Part shown: piece after piece, positions 1 to 9,904 of the stretch
Layout: every line of letters starts with the position of its first letter
Numbering within the stretch: the first letter of the stretch is position 1
Assembly (NCBI GenBank): GCA_963556195.1
Contig: OY744525.1
Span: forward strand, 44,228,148-44,292,147
Direction of reading: 5' to 3'
Length of the DNA: 64,000 nucleotides
Source of the DNA: Sepiola atlantica
Lineage: Eukaryota; Mollusca; Cephalopoda; Sepiida; Sepiolidae
The notes under the pieces: model-generated
What the model was told of the DNA's origin: nothing
The model's database searches: none
Seen by the model: only the letters and a program-made list of their open reading frames with translations
Program-made: the position numbers and the translations under genes

Positions 1-150
1 TTACTGTTTACGTAGACAATATCAGCAGCCAAAGTTTTTTACTAAGAGCTTTGAATTATCGCCAATGGCAGCTGGCGATTTCACTTCCCACAGTGCTCAA
101 CCCACGAAGTGTGGAGGTCATATACATAAACATTCACAGACAGATTGTTT
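1..150 (-). repeat. Fragment related to the SINE H region (partial)
   Basis: Read on the minus strand, the part around 90-140 contains a CGTGGGTTGAGC motif and flanks resembling the segment just after the SINE H tails at 11,570 and 11,840. Only a short piece matches, so this may be the 3' edge of a decayed copy. No tRNA-like head is visible before the window edge. Positions 150-245 hold nothing I recognise. Confidence 0.3.
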
Positions 151-244
151 CGCTATATCACAGTTATTCAGTGTTACTAGCCAGGCGATCACTTCAGGTT
201 GAGACTGAAACCGGGTCGTTTTTTTTCACAGTCTGAGCTTTTAT

Positions 245-722
245 CGTTTATTTTTTTGTTTTATTTTACTTCAGTCGAAATTCTCAGAAATCAAGGGGCC
301 CCATTCCTGGGGCTAACAGTTTATCTCTATATGAGATACATAGATATTCGAATATTCCATTAAAGTTTTCTCAACCGTTGAGTTAGTAAAGAAGTTAAGA
401 ATATACATTTTCCTCACTAATTGACCTGCGAACTATGTCATAGTATATCCTTCTTGTGGTCTCTTGGTTTTACCGGATTCCAGGACAAGAATTCATCTAG
501 TCTGGTGGAGTATCCAGCTAAGTGTTTTTACTCGAGGTAACATTACTTGGAGAAGGCTCGTATGAGCCAGTGTATAGCTGTGACGAGGGGATTTTATTTG
601 AGCTTCGAAGACTATGTTATTTTGCATATTTAGTCAGGGTTTACTTGTAGGGGGAAGTATCTTCATGTCAGGTTGGCCTAACAAACCCTTGTACAGAGAG
701 ACCGAAGACACCTGAGGATGGT
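245..722 (+). repeat. Interspersed repeat family A, copy 1
   Basis: About 475 bp that matches 9,105-9,600 in the same orientation across its whole length. Shared landmarks in order are CAAGGGGCCCC, the phrase ACCGGATTCCAGGACAAG, a GGGGGAAGTATC block and a closing GTGTCTAGTA. Neither copy has a recognisable reading frame. The family could be the tail of a LINE or a non-autonomous element; the class is not determined. Confidence 0.75.
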
Positions 723-764
723 TGGTGTCTAGTAGATGTGTGTGTGTGTGCGTTTATTTGTATG

Positions 765-1150
765 TGTGTGTAGAAGTGGCATGGTGTAGTTGTTACAAGT
801 GCATACTGTTAGCTCAGCATGTCAAGTTCAAGTCCTGTCGTGGCTACTGCATTATTTTCATTAATATCCTTGGCAAAAGTAAAAGGCATGAATCCATATA
901 TGCTTCAATAGTGATAAATAGTAGGGTAGACTTTCAAGTCTTAGTTGTACAATTAGTCTAGGAGAAGCAAAACTCCAAAATAACACCAGTCTTTTTCTGC
1001 TTATGCCAGCACGATGTTCAATCGTCTTGGACTTCTCCTTTCTACTGGACTCAACCAATGTCGATTCAGGATTCAGGAGAAGTGAAGGGTGCAGTTGGAG
1101 ATTGCGCAACCCTTGGTTCACTATAGATCCCTGTGCAGAGTGCAGACATC
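765..1150 (+). mobile_element. tRNA-derived SINE, family B, copy 1
   Basis: The first ~75 bases resemble a pol III tRNA promoter: an A-box-like TGGTGTAGTTG followed by a B-box-like AAGTTCAAGTCC. The body (888-1140) is found again in reverse complement at 4,970-5,222, including TAGTAGGGTAGA, CTCCAAAATAACACCAGTC and GTTGGAGATT. It lies between two TG-rich tracts. SINE class is inferred from the internal promoter and the absence of coding capacity. Confidence 0.7.
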
Positions 1151-1194
1151 ATTACAAGGAGTATCCATTGTCCCTCGAGTATGACGGAGACCTA

Positions 1195-1221
1195 GATATA
1201 TATGTGTGTGTGTGTGAATAA

Positions 1222-1259
<38 letters not shown>

Positions 1260-1440
1260 ATACATATATATGTGTGTGTGGGTGCATATGTTTATATATA
1301 CATGTGTGTATGCATATGTATATGTGTATACAAATGCATATATTTGGATGTATATACATATATATGTTTATGTATATGTATGTATGTCTATGTGTGTGTG
1401 TGTGTCTCTTTATATATATATATATATTATATATGAATAT
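1195..1440. repeat. Compound (TG)n/(TA)n microsatellite
   Basis: Alternating purine-pyrimidine DNA of TG and TA dinucleotides with interruptions. It creates several overlapping open frames rich in Cys, Val, Tyr and Ile, which are artefacts of the repeat. Confidence 0.95.
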
Positions 1441-2040
1441 CTGTGAATAAAAGCTTTCCTGTTTTAATTTTTAAAAAAATGTTTTTTTCTTCCCTAAGAT
1501 TTGCCGGGGGGGGGGCACTGAAAGCTTTTTCTACAGGTGTTTAATAAAATTTTTGTCTACATTGACACTTGAAGAAAAATACCTTCCAACTAAAATGAAA
1601 AGCTGTAATATTTTGCATATTCAAAAATTTCCAGCCTATTCAAATGGGGGGGGGGGAATAAATGATGACAGAAATTTAAAAAGAAACACAATTTTTGAAT
1701 CGTAATTTAAGTCTTGTCTTTTCAAAAACGTAATGCTGAGAACTTTTTTTATAGCTGATATAATTTTTTGATATTAATTCAAAATTTTCAATTAATGACG
1801 TGATGCAAAAGTTTCCAGCATTATTTCTTTTCAAAAAATCTTTTAATTGTTATTAAAGCTCTAGTTTTCAAAGAAGAAAAAAAAAACATACTAGAAACTG
1901 CTACATATACTTTTTTTAAAATTCTGTTTCTAAATATAGAAATGAAAAAAATAAAATAGAATTATTATAAAATATTAAAATACATGGAAATAAAATGTTT
2001 CAGAATTTTTTTATATGAAGATTGATAAGTTATATCATTT
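1440..2040. other. AT-rich DNA without recognisable features
   Basis: Contains homopolymer runs, including two G runs near 1,505 and 1,647 and several A runs. No coding region, tRNA-like sequence or repeat match to the rest of the window was seen. Confidence 0.6.
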
Positions 2041-2335
2041 AGATTATTCGGACTACTATTCACATCTTGGGTGTTATTCTCACAATATTTCGTTCCGATG
2101 CAACTTCCGACCATAGACATGTAGTGCAATGGATAAAGGTATTGTGTAACAATCAGTTCTAAGTGATTCTCCTGGGCGTAGAAGGTTGAATCCTCACTAC
2201 AGACGATACTAACTAAGAATGCAATTAAAAAGTACTTAAGACTTCTACCTGGTCATGGCTGACGGAACGAGAATAATCTACCCTGTGGATTAAATAAAAG
2301 GTTAAGTCCAAAATTCTGTAAAGATTCCGAATAAT
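2041..2335 (+). mobile_element. SINE family C, copy 1, with its 3' tail inverted at the 5' side
   Basis: Positions 2,113-2,330 match the body of the SINE at 24,165-24,365 in the same orientation, including a B-box-like GGTTGAATCC and the ATACTAACTAAGAATGCAAT region. Positions 2,041-2,113 match the 3' tail of that same copy (24,395-24,470) but in reverse complement. The tail therefore sits head-to-head with the body here, which suggests rearrangement at insertion or a nested opposite-strand copy. Confidence 0.65.
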
Positions 2336-3120
2336 AAAAAAAAACAAAACGTTTCTATTGATCATTACAAGAAAGATGATGCTGAGGACTTTTGTTGCAA
2401 TAATAAGTAAAAAAGTTACGCATATTTCACTTTAAAGTTATTAATAAAAAAAATAATAATAATTAACAGACAGAAATCAAGTGCCGAGTGAAAAAAAAAC
2501 AACAACAAAACAAAAAAACAGGTTCAATTCCAAATATAAGTATTGGATTAATCACAAGACAATCTTTTGAAGACGTGCAATCCAATTTCCTCCCCTCGAG
2601 TGAAATTAGCAGTGAAAAAACTCCCCCCCCCCCTCCCCGAGGCGGCGCAGTGTGCATGAAATTGTTTACACGTATTCATTTCCTGAATAGTTCTAAAATT
2701 AGAATTTTCAAGGAACAAAACATGATGAGGGGGGTAAAAAAATTTATTGAAAAAAAAATGGTTTTTTCTTTTTAAATTAAAGTTTAAATTTCAGAGAAGA
2801 AAAAACTCAGCAATTTCTTAAATAAGGAATTATTCAAATTTCAAGGTCATATTTGGTCAAGTTTGCTTCACATTTGCAAATAGTTTCGTTCTGAGAACTT
2901 GTAGCGTTTTCTCATCATTATCTTTGCGTTGCGTGAAAATTAAATCTCATTCGTTTCTAATGAGGATGAAAAAAAAATAATTGATGTTAAATATTAATAA
3001 ATTGATTTATTCCCCCCCCTCCCCTCCGTTTCAGAAGGGAAATATCCGATGAGAACTTACATGTAATCATTTTCCGGTGTTTGGCATTTAAACTTCTCAA
3101 GAAGAAAATGAGAATAGATA
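2336..3120. other. AT-rich DNA without recognisable features
   Basis: Has poly(A), poly(C) and mixed simple tracts (for example C runs near 2,627 and 3,011). A 95-codon frame at 2,488-2,775 crosses these low-complexity runs and shows no family resemblance. I see no gene. Confidence 0.6.
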
Positions 3121-3695
3121 TTCTTCAAATGTGTCCATATAATCTGTGCCTCCAGCGATGGAAATGCTATTTATAACTTAAGCGTGACAAACCAATGAAA
3201 ATGCTATTTCAAAGTTAAGCATGACAAACCAACCAAATACTATTTCAAACAAGCTGGAGAGTCAAATGAAAATGCTATTTCAAACTTAAGAGTGACAGAC
3301 CAACGAAAATGCTATTTAGACTAAAACGTGACAGACCAACAAAAATTCTATTTAGACTAAAATGTGACAGACCAACAAAAATTCTATTTACAATTATGAC
3401 AGACTAACGAAGATGCTATTTCAAACTTGAGCCTGACATACCAACAAAAAGTCTATTTGAAACTTAAGCGTGACAGACCGTCGAAAAGCTATTTTAAACT
3501 TAAGCTTGAGAGATCAATGAAAATACTATTTCAAATTTGAGCGTGACAGACCAACGAAAATAGTATTTAGACTCAAGCGTGACAGACCAACTAAAATGCT
3601 ATTTAAAATTATGTGCGACAAACTAACGAAAATGAAATTTCAAAACTAAAGCGTGACAGACTGTCGAAAATGCTATTTCAAACCGACTGACCGAT
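3121..3695 (+). repeat. 37-bp satellite S37, array 1 (degenerate)
   Basis: About 15 imperfect copies of a unit of about 37 bp with core AAAATGCTATTT, AACTTAAGCGTGACAG and ACCAACG. The same unit, reversed, forms the arrays at 34,855-35,885 and 5,500-5,830. The left edge (3,128-3,170) carries GTCCATATAATCTGTG followed by AGCGATGGAAATGCT, a flank shared with other arrays of this family (see findings). Copies differ by many substitutions and small indels, so this array looks old. Confidence 0.85.
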
Positions 3696-3704
3696 GGACA
3701 GAGC

Positions 3705-3890
3705 TTCAGGCTGGAATCAAAGTGTAGTATCTGTTCTGTCCTCAGTCGAGAGAGGAGAACTCCTTCTTGACTGGGGAAATTTTAATTTTTGTCCCAATCC
3801 AGAGTGCCCTTTTGGGTGAAGCTGGATATTCCTCACATTAAAAACCGACTTCGTTTCTAATTTTGCTCTTGTCAAGGAGCGGGGCGGAGG
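3705..3890 (+). repeat. Interspersed repeat family D, copy 1
   Basis: Matches 45,778-45,975 in the same orientation and 4,540-4,745 in reverse. Shared parts include AAAGTGTAGTATCTGTT, TTTTTGTCCCAATC, GAGTGCCCT and CACATTAAAAA. A related 3' end also appears at 59,505-59,575. Type not determined. It directly follows the S37 array. Confidence 0.7.
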
Positions 3891-3924
3891 AGAGGGGGGG
3901 GGGGCAATACATGATGACCGAACC

Positions 3925-4170
3925 TCTGGTAGAGATGCTTGGACGCATCTAAAATAAGATGCGTCCATTCAAAATGTGTTTAAAAAATGATATTTCAAAC
4001 TTAAGCATGACAAACCAGAAATAGGCTATTTAAAAAAAAAAAATAAATAAATAAAAACCTAAGTGTGACAGACAGACGAACACAGATGTCTGGACGCATC
4101 AATCTGTGCGTTTAGCGATGAAACTGCTGCTTCAAACTGAAGCGTGACCGACAGACAAAGCCTCTCTTCG
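3925..4170 (+). repeat. S37 element ends and remnant monomers
   Basis: Contains ATGCTTGGACGCATC then, eight bases later, AGATGCGTCCATTC: the right-end and left-end motifs of the S37-carrying elements back to back. Degenerate monomers follow at 3,990-4,060, and at 4,085-4,165 the flank sequence (TGGACGCATCAATCTGTGCG, then TTTAGCGATG) leads into one monomer and a GACAGACAAAGCCTCT right flank. Confidence 0.65.
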
Positions 4171-4539
4171 GGATGCGGTGACTTATCTAAAACCAAAAAG
4201 AATCTATAGGTTAAGTATCCGCACTTGTCAATTCCCGGCAGTTGGAAAACATTTTCTATAGGCCAGAACTCCGCATGAATGCATATTATCAAACTAATGC
4301 TAAACATGAGCCAATTTGATTTTTTGTTTTTCATACTTCTTCTTTAAAATAAAAAAAAAAACGTAAATAAAAAAAAAAAATTAAAAATTAAAAATAATAA
4401 AAAATAATAATAATAACTAATCAAAGACTTACTTACTGAAAAGCTAAGCATTTTAACGGGGAATCAAAATGTAAGAAATGAAGTAAGGTTATTCAGTTCG
4501 CCTAAACACCAAGTTTTGATTTGTTTCAACTATTGGCAC
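4171..4539. other. AT-rich DNA, no gene seen
   Basis: Includes A-rich tracts around 4,345-4,420. The 91-codon minus-strand frame at 4,059-4,334 overlaps the S37 remnant and shows no family features. Confidence 0.5.
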
Positions 4540-4745
4540 CTATTTACTTGCCTCCCCACAAGGACAGAGTCAGACACATGGTTAGTTTTTAATGTAGGAA
4601 AAATCCAGTTCTTCAAAAAGGGGTATTCTGGATTGGGACAAAACTAAAAATTGCATCAGTCTAGAAGGATTTCTCCTTTACTGACCGAGGAAAGAAAAGA
4701 TGAAGTGTAGTATTAAGACAGATACTACACTTTGCTCCTAACCAA
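4540..4745 (-). repeat. Interspersed repeat family D, copy 2
   Basis: Reverse complement of the family D segment at 3,705-3,890 and 45,778-45,975, with the GTGTAGTAT and TTTTTAATGTAGG blocks in order. Its 3' end lies at about 4,540, with a GAGGCAAGTAAATA-type terminus. Confidence 0.7.
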
Positions 4746-4756
4746 AAGACTAAGGA

Positions 4757-4781
4757 ATTAATAGAATAATAATAATAATAA

Positions 4782-4822
<41 letters not shown>
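4757..4822. repeat. (AAT)n then (TA)n microsatellite
   Basis: Several AAT units followed by about 18 TA units, directly abutting a SINE tail on the minus strand. Confidence 0.95.
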
Positions 4823-4900
4823 AGCTATGAAAATATATTTATGGCAATTAAGCTACACAGAGGCTCCTGCGTTTTACCCACGGAGTGAATCTTCAGGCTA
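4821..4900 (-). mobile_element. SINE tail with hammerhead-like layout (decayed)
   Basis: On the minus strand, 4,851-4,899 reads AGC, CTGAAGA, a partly paired hairpin segment, AAAA (where GAAA is expected), a 6-bp stem ACGCAG/CTGTGT with a GAGCCT loop, the triplet GTA and then GCT, which pairs with the leading AGC. This is the hammerhead layout with a mutated G12 and an irregular stem II. A second copy of the 3' part, with GAAA intact, lies at 54,965-55,030 (+). Confidence 0.55.
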
Positions 4901-4932
4901 ATATATATGTATATATATATATATATATTAAT
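4901..4932. repeat. (TA)n tract
   Basis: Short TA/TG dinucleotide run next to the SINE tail. Confidence 0.85.
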
Positions 4933-4969
4933 CTAAAAAATGTAGTTATAAGAGCGACAATTTATAGAT

Positions 4970-5222
4970 GTAAGGGTGCCTGCACGAGGAGTCTATAGTA
5001 ACGGAAGAGTTGCGGAATCTCCAACCGAACATCTCTTCATTGCTTGAATCCAGTGGTTAGGAGAAGTTCAGGACAACTGGAAACAATGTCAGGATAAGCA
5101 GAGAAAGACTGGTGTTATTTTGGAGGTTTCCTTCTCCTAAATTAGTTGCACAACAAATGCAAAGTCTAATCTACCCTACTATTTAATCCATAGCTTGAAA
5201 GAGGATATATGGGATTCATATT
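4970..5222 (-). mobile_element. SINE family B, copy 2 (head missing)
   Basis: Reverse complement of 888-1,140 with the same blocks in the same order (TAGTAGGGTAGAT, TCCAAAATAACACCAGTC, GTTGGAGATT). No tRNA-like head is visible: the sequence runs into a CA/TA tract at 5,225, so the 5' end is truncated or was replaced by microsatellite. Confidence 0.7.
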
Positions 5223-5224
5223 TA

Positions 5225-5235
5225 TGCACACACAC

Positions 5236-5287
<52 letters not shown>

Positions 5288-5407
5288 TTACATCAGCTGA
5301 TGAACCAGTCACATTTGGTATCTTTAACCCTGTGGGTTGAGTTTCCAGTGTTTCTGTGAAACCGAAGGTACTGATGGATGATCATAATAATGTATAGTAT
5401 ACATAAA

Positions 5408-5443
<36 letters not shown>

Positions 5444-5450
5444 ATATATA
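5225..5450. repeat. CA/TA tract, short unique spacer, TA/TG tract
   Basis: About 50 bp of (TA)n at 5,237-5,285 and a second TA/TG run at 5,405-5,450. The spacer between them matches nothing else I recognise. Confidence 0.8.
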
Positions 5451-5499
5451 CTTTATAAAGTAAAGTGTGTGAGAATATGGCAAATTTTAGTAGATATTG

Positions 5500-5830
5500 T
5501 TTAAGGATGCGTCCAAGCATCTCCATAAGAAGCTTTGTCTGTTGGGAGTCGAGTTTTAAGTTTGAAATAGCATTTTCTTCCGTGTGTTGCACTTAAGTTT
5601 CAAATGACATTTTTTGATGTTGTCATGTATTTCTATAAGAGGCTTTGTCAGTTCGTCACATTTAAGTTTGAAATAGCATTTTCTTCAGTTTATGACACTT
5701 AAGTTTCAAATGACATCTTTTCATACTGCCACGCATCTCTATATGAGACATTCTCAGTGTGTCGTCGGTCGGTCCATCACATTTAAGTTTGAAATCGCAT
5801 TTTTATCACTAAACGCATAGATTGAATCAC
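5500..5830 (-). repeat. S37 satellite element, degenerate array 2
   Basis: Minus-strand monomers of the S37 family with spacers. The right-end motif GATGCGTCCAAGCATC lies at about 5,507-5,522 and the left flank (ATCACTAAACGCATAGATT) at about 5,805-5,825, so the stretch reads like one decayed element bounded by the ends seen at 3.1-4.2 kb. Confidence 0.7.
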
Positions 5831-5924
5831 TACATCTCAAGGAAATCTTTGCTTGTTAAATGTTAAGTCACTGAACTTAATGATCAAAATTCTGTTCAAT
5901 CTTAGGGGGTCCATCCTCCCAGGT

Positions 5925-6103
5925 TTTATCTTCTCTCTGAGAAGGGGTTAGTTTATTGCTAACTGCCTGAGGCACCCCTACCAGGGAATGCTGACAGGGT
6001 TTCTCAGGCATTTTTTGTAGTCCAGAGTTCGCTTATCCTAGTGCACTGACTTCTCAAAAACACACCTGACCTTGTGTCTAACCTCCTGGCATGGAGGTAA
6101 ATA
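5925..6103 (+). repeat. Interspersed repeat family E, copy 1
   Basis: Shares TTTATTGCTAACTGCC and CCCCTACCAGGGAATGC with 40,290-40,420 and, more weakly, with 49,345-49,510. Its 3' end (CTTGTGTCTAACCTC, then GGAGGTAAATAA) matches the termini of the D-type repeats, so families D and E may share a 3' end. Confidence 0.6.
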
Positions 6104-6787
6104 AAAAAAATTAAAAATTAAAAAAGAAAAGAAAAGAAAAAGTTCTTATAAATTTTATGCTGTAAATTATTTCATTTTTGTCCAAATGTTAATTTGTTCA
6201 ATTTTCATTATTCAGTATAAAGATTCTCAAAATTCTAAAAAAAAAAAAAAAAATACTTTCTTTTAAAATTCAATTTCTGAAATTATATGTTTATTTCTCA
6301 CAAGAAATCATTCTCAGAACAAGAATATATTTCAGCGTCCCCCTAAGTTTTAATCTGAGACTAAATACTTTCTTTCTCAAAGTAGTATTAAAATTTTGAT
6401 TAAGAATGTAGCCTCATTTGTTTAGAAACTTTTATTTTCTTATTTAAAATTTTAAAAATAAAATGAAAGAAAAATCTAAAAGTTGTGGAAACACTTATTT
6501 TGTTATTTCTGATGAATAAGCGGGGAAATTCTTCCTGTGTGAAGACATGTGCAGCAAAGTGACTACTAAATAGAACTACTTTATAAATAAGTAACATGTA
6601 AGAAAATGTTTCGGTCCCATTGGTATTTCTTAAAAAAAAAAAAATTAAAAAAAAATTCCTCAGAGATTTTAACCAGTAAATATCACACGCATTCACTCAC
6701 TGTATAAGATCAAAATAACTAAAAAAATAAAAAAAATATTGTTGGAGACAGCTTAGTTGGAAGAAAGAGTAATTTGTAAAACTTACC
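6104..6787. other. AT-rich DNA, no gene seen
   Basis: A/T homopolymer runs throughout. A minus-strand 98-codon frame (6,400-6,696) is Phe/Lys/Asn-rich with no recognisable domain. It would lie in an intron if the candidate exon at 6,788-6,874 is real. Confidence 0.5.
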
Positions 6788-6874
6788 TCGTTTGAGAAAT
6801 ATTTCTTTTTGCTGAGGATTACTGTTTGAACAGTCATCAGCTTCAACTTGCTTATTTTAAAAGTCTTCTACACT
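6788..6874 (-). other. Candidate internal exon (5' UTR or start-codon exon)
   Basis: On the minus strand a strong acceptor-like site (CTCTCTGTTTATCCCCAG) precedes this 87-bp segment, and a consensus donor (CGAG|GTAAGT) follows it. Inside is an ATG opening a short frame, MTVQTVILSKKKYFSNE, that runs to the donor. No homology was recognised and no downstream exon is identified, so this rests on splice-site signals alone. If real, the gene extends leftward, past the satellite region. Confidence 0.25.
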
Positions 6875-7058
6875 GGGGATAAACAGAGAGAGTATATCCT
6901 GTGTATGGAATATTAGGAATAACAAGCCTTGATTGCTTGTAAGGAAGCTTCCACTCAAGCAGCTGATAGCAAACAAATTAACCAGTGTGCTGTCGTAATG
7001 TTATAAGCGGGGTTTAAACGAGAATCATTGACGAGAATCAACAAATATAAACTTACCT

Positions 7059-7228
7059 GTGATATTAATTCCACGGCAGTCTGTGGTGCGATATGTTCTG
7101 GCAATGTAGAGTACTGCTGTTACTGCTGCTTTTCCAATGTCAATTACTGTGCGTGCGTGTGCGTGTGTGGGAAAAGGAGGCTGTAGTCCTACCAAGTGTG
7201 ATATGTGTCTAATGGCGGCTCCAGCCAC
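7059..7228 (-). other. Candidate upstream exon with consensus splice donor
   Basis: Minus-strand frame from an ATG at 7,228 (MAGAAIRHISHLVG...) reaching a perfect donor (CACAG|GTAAGTT) at 7,058. If spliced to the acceptor at 6,874, the frame stops after a few codons, so both exons would more plausibly be 5' UTR, with translation starting in the second. The segment is locally richer in CpG than its surroundings. Against it: GT/GC-rich simple sequence at 7,150-7,170. Confidence 0.22.
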
Positions 7229-7259
7229 GGACTGGCTGATGTGCTTCCCATAGAAGTGA

Positions 7260-8333
7260 TGCGAGTAAACTGGCCCATCTTCAGATTACTAATTTCCACC
7301 TAAATAAGTGCACCTCCAAAAATGTACATACAGCAAGTGATTTATCAAGCCGGCTACTAGTGCAACTGCTTGCACCGAGCGTGTCGTTTCTTCATTCTTC
7401 CTTTCTTTCTTGTAGATATTTTTTTAAAGATTTTATTTTTGTTTGTTTGTTTATTTATGCGTGCGTGCGTCTATGTGTGTGTGTGTTTTGTTACTTTTAA
7501 AAAAAATCTTTTTGGGGTGTGAAGTGGGTGGGTATTTTATGTTAATCAAAGGGAGATGCTACAACAAATATAGATTCTCTTGTCAAAAAAAAAAAAAAAA
7601 AAAAAATTGCAAGCAATCACGTTTTCGTTGATGAGAACACTTCTTATAGACTAAGAAGTGTTTCTCTGCTAACCGGGGCGTGTCATCAACAAAGGTCGAC
7701 CGTGCCTGTTTACTTGTGAATGAAACAGAGTACAACTTCTGGAAGAGACAAAATCAAGGTCAGTGTTACGTTCTCTAAGAATCAATAAAATCTATAACAT
7801 ACTTATGAAACTAATATTTAGAGTACAACTTCTAGAAGAGGAGAAATTCGATGCAAATAGTTCTGCTTATTGGAAATCGATATTTTATAGGAAACATTCC
7901 CGTTACTCTTCACTGACTTTTTTTTTTTAGCCAGTTTTCGGTTTTCTTCTTCTTTTTTTTTTCTTCAAAATAAAATGAATAAAAAATGTTAATCTCCCAT
8001 CCGGAATTGTTTTATTGTTTTATTATTATTATTTTTTTTTTATCTATCATGCTCATACAAAAACAAAAGTTTATTTTCCGTTCTTGACATTTACATCCCA
8101 GACGCGGAACAATATATTCTATTAATAGTTGTTATTTAAATTCTTCTCAGAAATAGAAATCGAGTCGGCTCAATCAATTTAGAGTCATTATCTTGAAAGA
8201 AGAAAATAAATAAATGGATGAAAATAAAAACTGAGGCTGAAGTTTTCTACGAAAAAAATAAAACAAAAAAAATAAAAATCCGCTTCTAAAAATAGAACAC
8301 TTTCGAACAGTCCAAGAACTGATGGCATATAGT
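7260..8333. other. Largely unique AT-rich DNA, no gene seen
   Basis: Contains poly(A) at about 7,586, T-rich tracts near 7,920 and 8,030, and short TG/GC repeats at 7,443-7,490. No second copy of this stretch was noticed in the window. Confidence 0.5.
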
Positions 8334-8476
8334 TCAGTTTGGAATGCAGAAGAACATAGCGTAACACAGAGTTAAGTCAATTTTTATTTTTGTTGTCGCT
8401 TCCACGGACTGCATGTCAGTGTCATTCTCCGTGACGGGTGTCAGATTAATCCACTCCGTTCCGTCCGAGAAGTGAT
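8334..8476 (-). CDS. Possible terminal coding exon, unknown gene
   Basis: On the minus strand an acceptor-like site (TTTCATTATTGTTCAG) is followed by an open frame of about 47 codons beginning HFSDGTEWINLTPVTENDT and ending in TGA at 8,334. The first 30 codons use many G/C third positions (TTC, TCG, GAC, GAG, CTG, GTC), unlike the AT-rich surroundings. It contains one N-x-T sequon and no domain I recognise. A frame this short could be chance; it could also be the last exon of a gene lying to the right. No upstream exon was found. Confidence 0.25.
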
Positions 8477-8479
8477 CTG

Positions 8480-8836
8480 AACAATAATGAAATAACACTA
8501 AAAAAAGAAAAGAAATGCGATTGGATTTTTAAAAAGATTTGTGGTTCTTTAATATGACAAGGACGCAGGAGAAAAATAACGTTTTTCTTCGGTTTAGGAG
8601 CACAGATGAACCATAATACTTGACTTTTGTCTTTTTTTAAACTTTAATACAAGTCAGAATTTAGTTTTTATGCAAACATTTGAAGGCTAAAAAATTACTT
8701 TCGAATTTCGAAGTGTAGCGATAAGTAAATACAAGTCAGCCATTTTGAAAAGAAATTATATTGTAGATGTATAAAACCATTTTTCTTACCGATTAGTTTA
8801 TTTAAAAATTAACATACGCACACACATATATATAAT
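8480..8836. other. AT-rich DNA, no gene seen
   Basis: No repeats shared with the rest of the window and no convincing frame. A short CA/TA tract closes it at 8,818-8,834. Confidence 0.5.
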
Positions 8837-8837
8837 A

Positions 8838-9100
8838 ACCGGCCCATTTGACATAATGATAAGAGTGTTCAGTAATGGGCCAGGAGACCAGGGTTCAGTC
8901 CTTGGTCGAGTCATACCAAAGACTTAAAAAATGGTACTTGATACCCCCCCCCTTATTTCATAATAGTATAAGGTGAGGATCAAGAGTAAATGGAGTAATC
9001 CTGGGAAAGGAGTGGCGTCCTCCCCTACATCTCGGTGTAGTAACTAATGAAAAGGGAGTTTTTGGGTCGCTTTCGACTATGGTTGACCACTTTACTTATT
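8838..9100 (+). mobile_element. tRNA-derived SINE, family F, copy 1
   Basis: Begins with GGCCCATTTGACATAATGAT and a B-box-like GGGTTCAGTCC about 55 bases on, a tRNA-like spacing. The body (GGTACTTGAT, AGGTGAGGATCAAG, GGAAAGGAGTGGC, CACCTCGGTGTAG-like, AATGAAAAGGGAG) matches 46,235-46,510 in the same orientation. Family A copy 2 begins immediately after it. Confidence 0.75.
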
Positions 9101-9104
9101 TTTC

Positions 9105-9600
9105 ATTTTACTTCAGTGGAAGTTTTCAGAAACCAAGGGGCCCCTTCCTGAGGCTAACACTTGATCTCTATATTGACATTCATATATATCTGAGTATTCA
9201 ATCAAGGTTCTCCTCTACTTTTCAAATGTTGAACTAGTAATGAAGTGAAGAACATTAATCCCTCCCCTCTCCAATTGACCAGTTAAATATGTTATGGTAT
9301 ATCTTTGTTGTGGTCCCTTGGTCTTACCGGATTCCAGGACAAGAATTCATCTAGCCTGGTGGAGTTTCCAGCTTAGTGTTGTCACTTGATGTAACATCAT
9401 TTGGAGAAGGTGCACCATTCCTCGTATAAGCAAGTGCGTAGCCATGCCGAGGGGGTCTTATTTGGGCTTCGAATACTATGTAACTTTGAATATTTGGTCA
9501 GGGTTTACTTGTAGGGGGAAGTATCCTCATGTCAGGTTGTCCTGACAAACCCCTGTACAGTGAGACCTTAGACTCTCGAGGATAGTGTCTAGTACGCATT
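9105..9600 (+). repeat. Interspersed repeat family A, copy 2
   Basis: Full-length match to 245-722 in the same orientation. It is somewhat longer in the middle (an extra GTGCACCATTCC stretch near 9,410), so the copies differ by indels as well as substitutions. Confidence 0.75.
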
Positions 9601-9604
9601 CAAT

Positions 9605-9855
9605 TTATCTCCAATATGTGTATGTGTGTGTGGTCTGAAGAACACAAAACTATTAGTGACCATAAAAAATATTGAACAACTAGCTAAAACGTGAATGAAT
9701 TAGCAAGATGCAAAAATAAGAAATATCTATTTTTAAAAAGTGCTCAATACTACATAAAAATATTCAGAGCCGATGTAAGCTTACAGAAATAGGAAGTAGT
9801 TTAGTACTCGGATTTCACCAATCTAAGCTCATCAGGGAACCTCTAATGACTGAAT
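9605..9855. other. No recognised feature
   Basis: AT-rich sequence following a short TG run. Slight resemblance to 21,770-21,900 (GTACTCAATAC-type phrases) is too weak to call a family. Confidence 0.4.
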
Positions 9856-9857
9856 CA

Positions 9858-9898
<41 letters not shown>
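9856..9898. repeat. (TA)n microsatellite
   Basis: About 20 TA units, immediately left of the large foldback. Confidence 0.95.
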
Positions 9899-9901
<3 letters not shown>

Positions 9902-9904
9902 GGT

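Noticed and set aside
1202..1450. Overlapping cysteine-rich small proteins
   Set aside because: Dinucleotide repeat artefact; three frames open at once.
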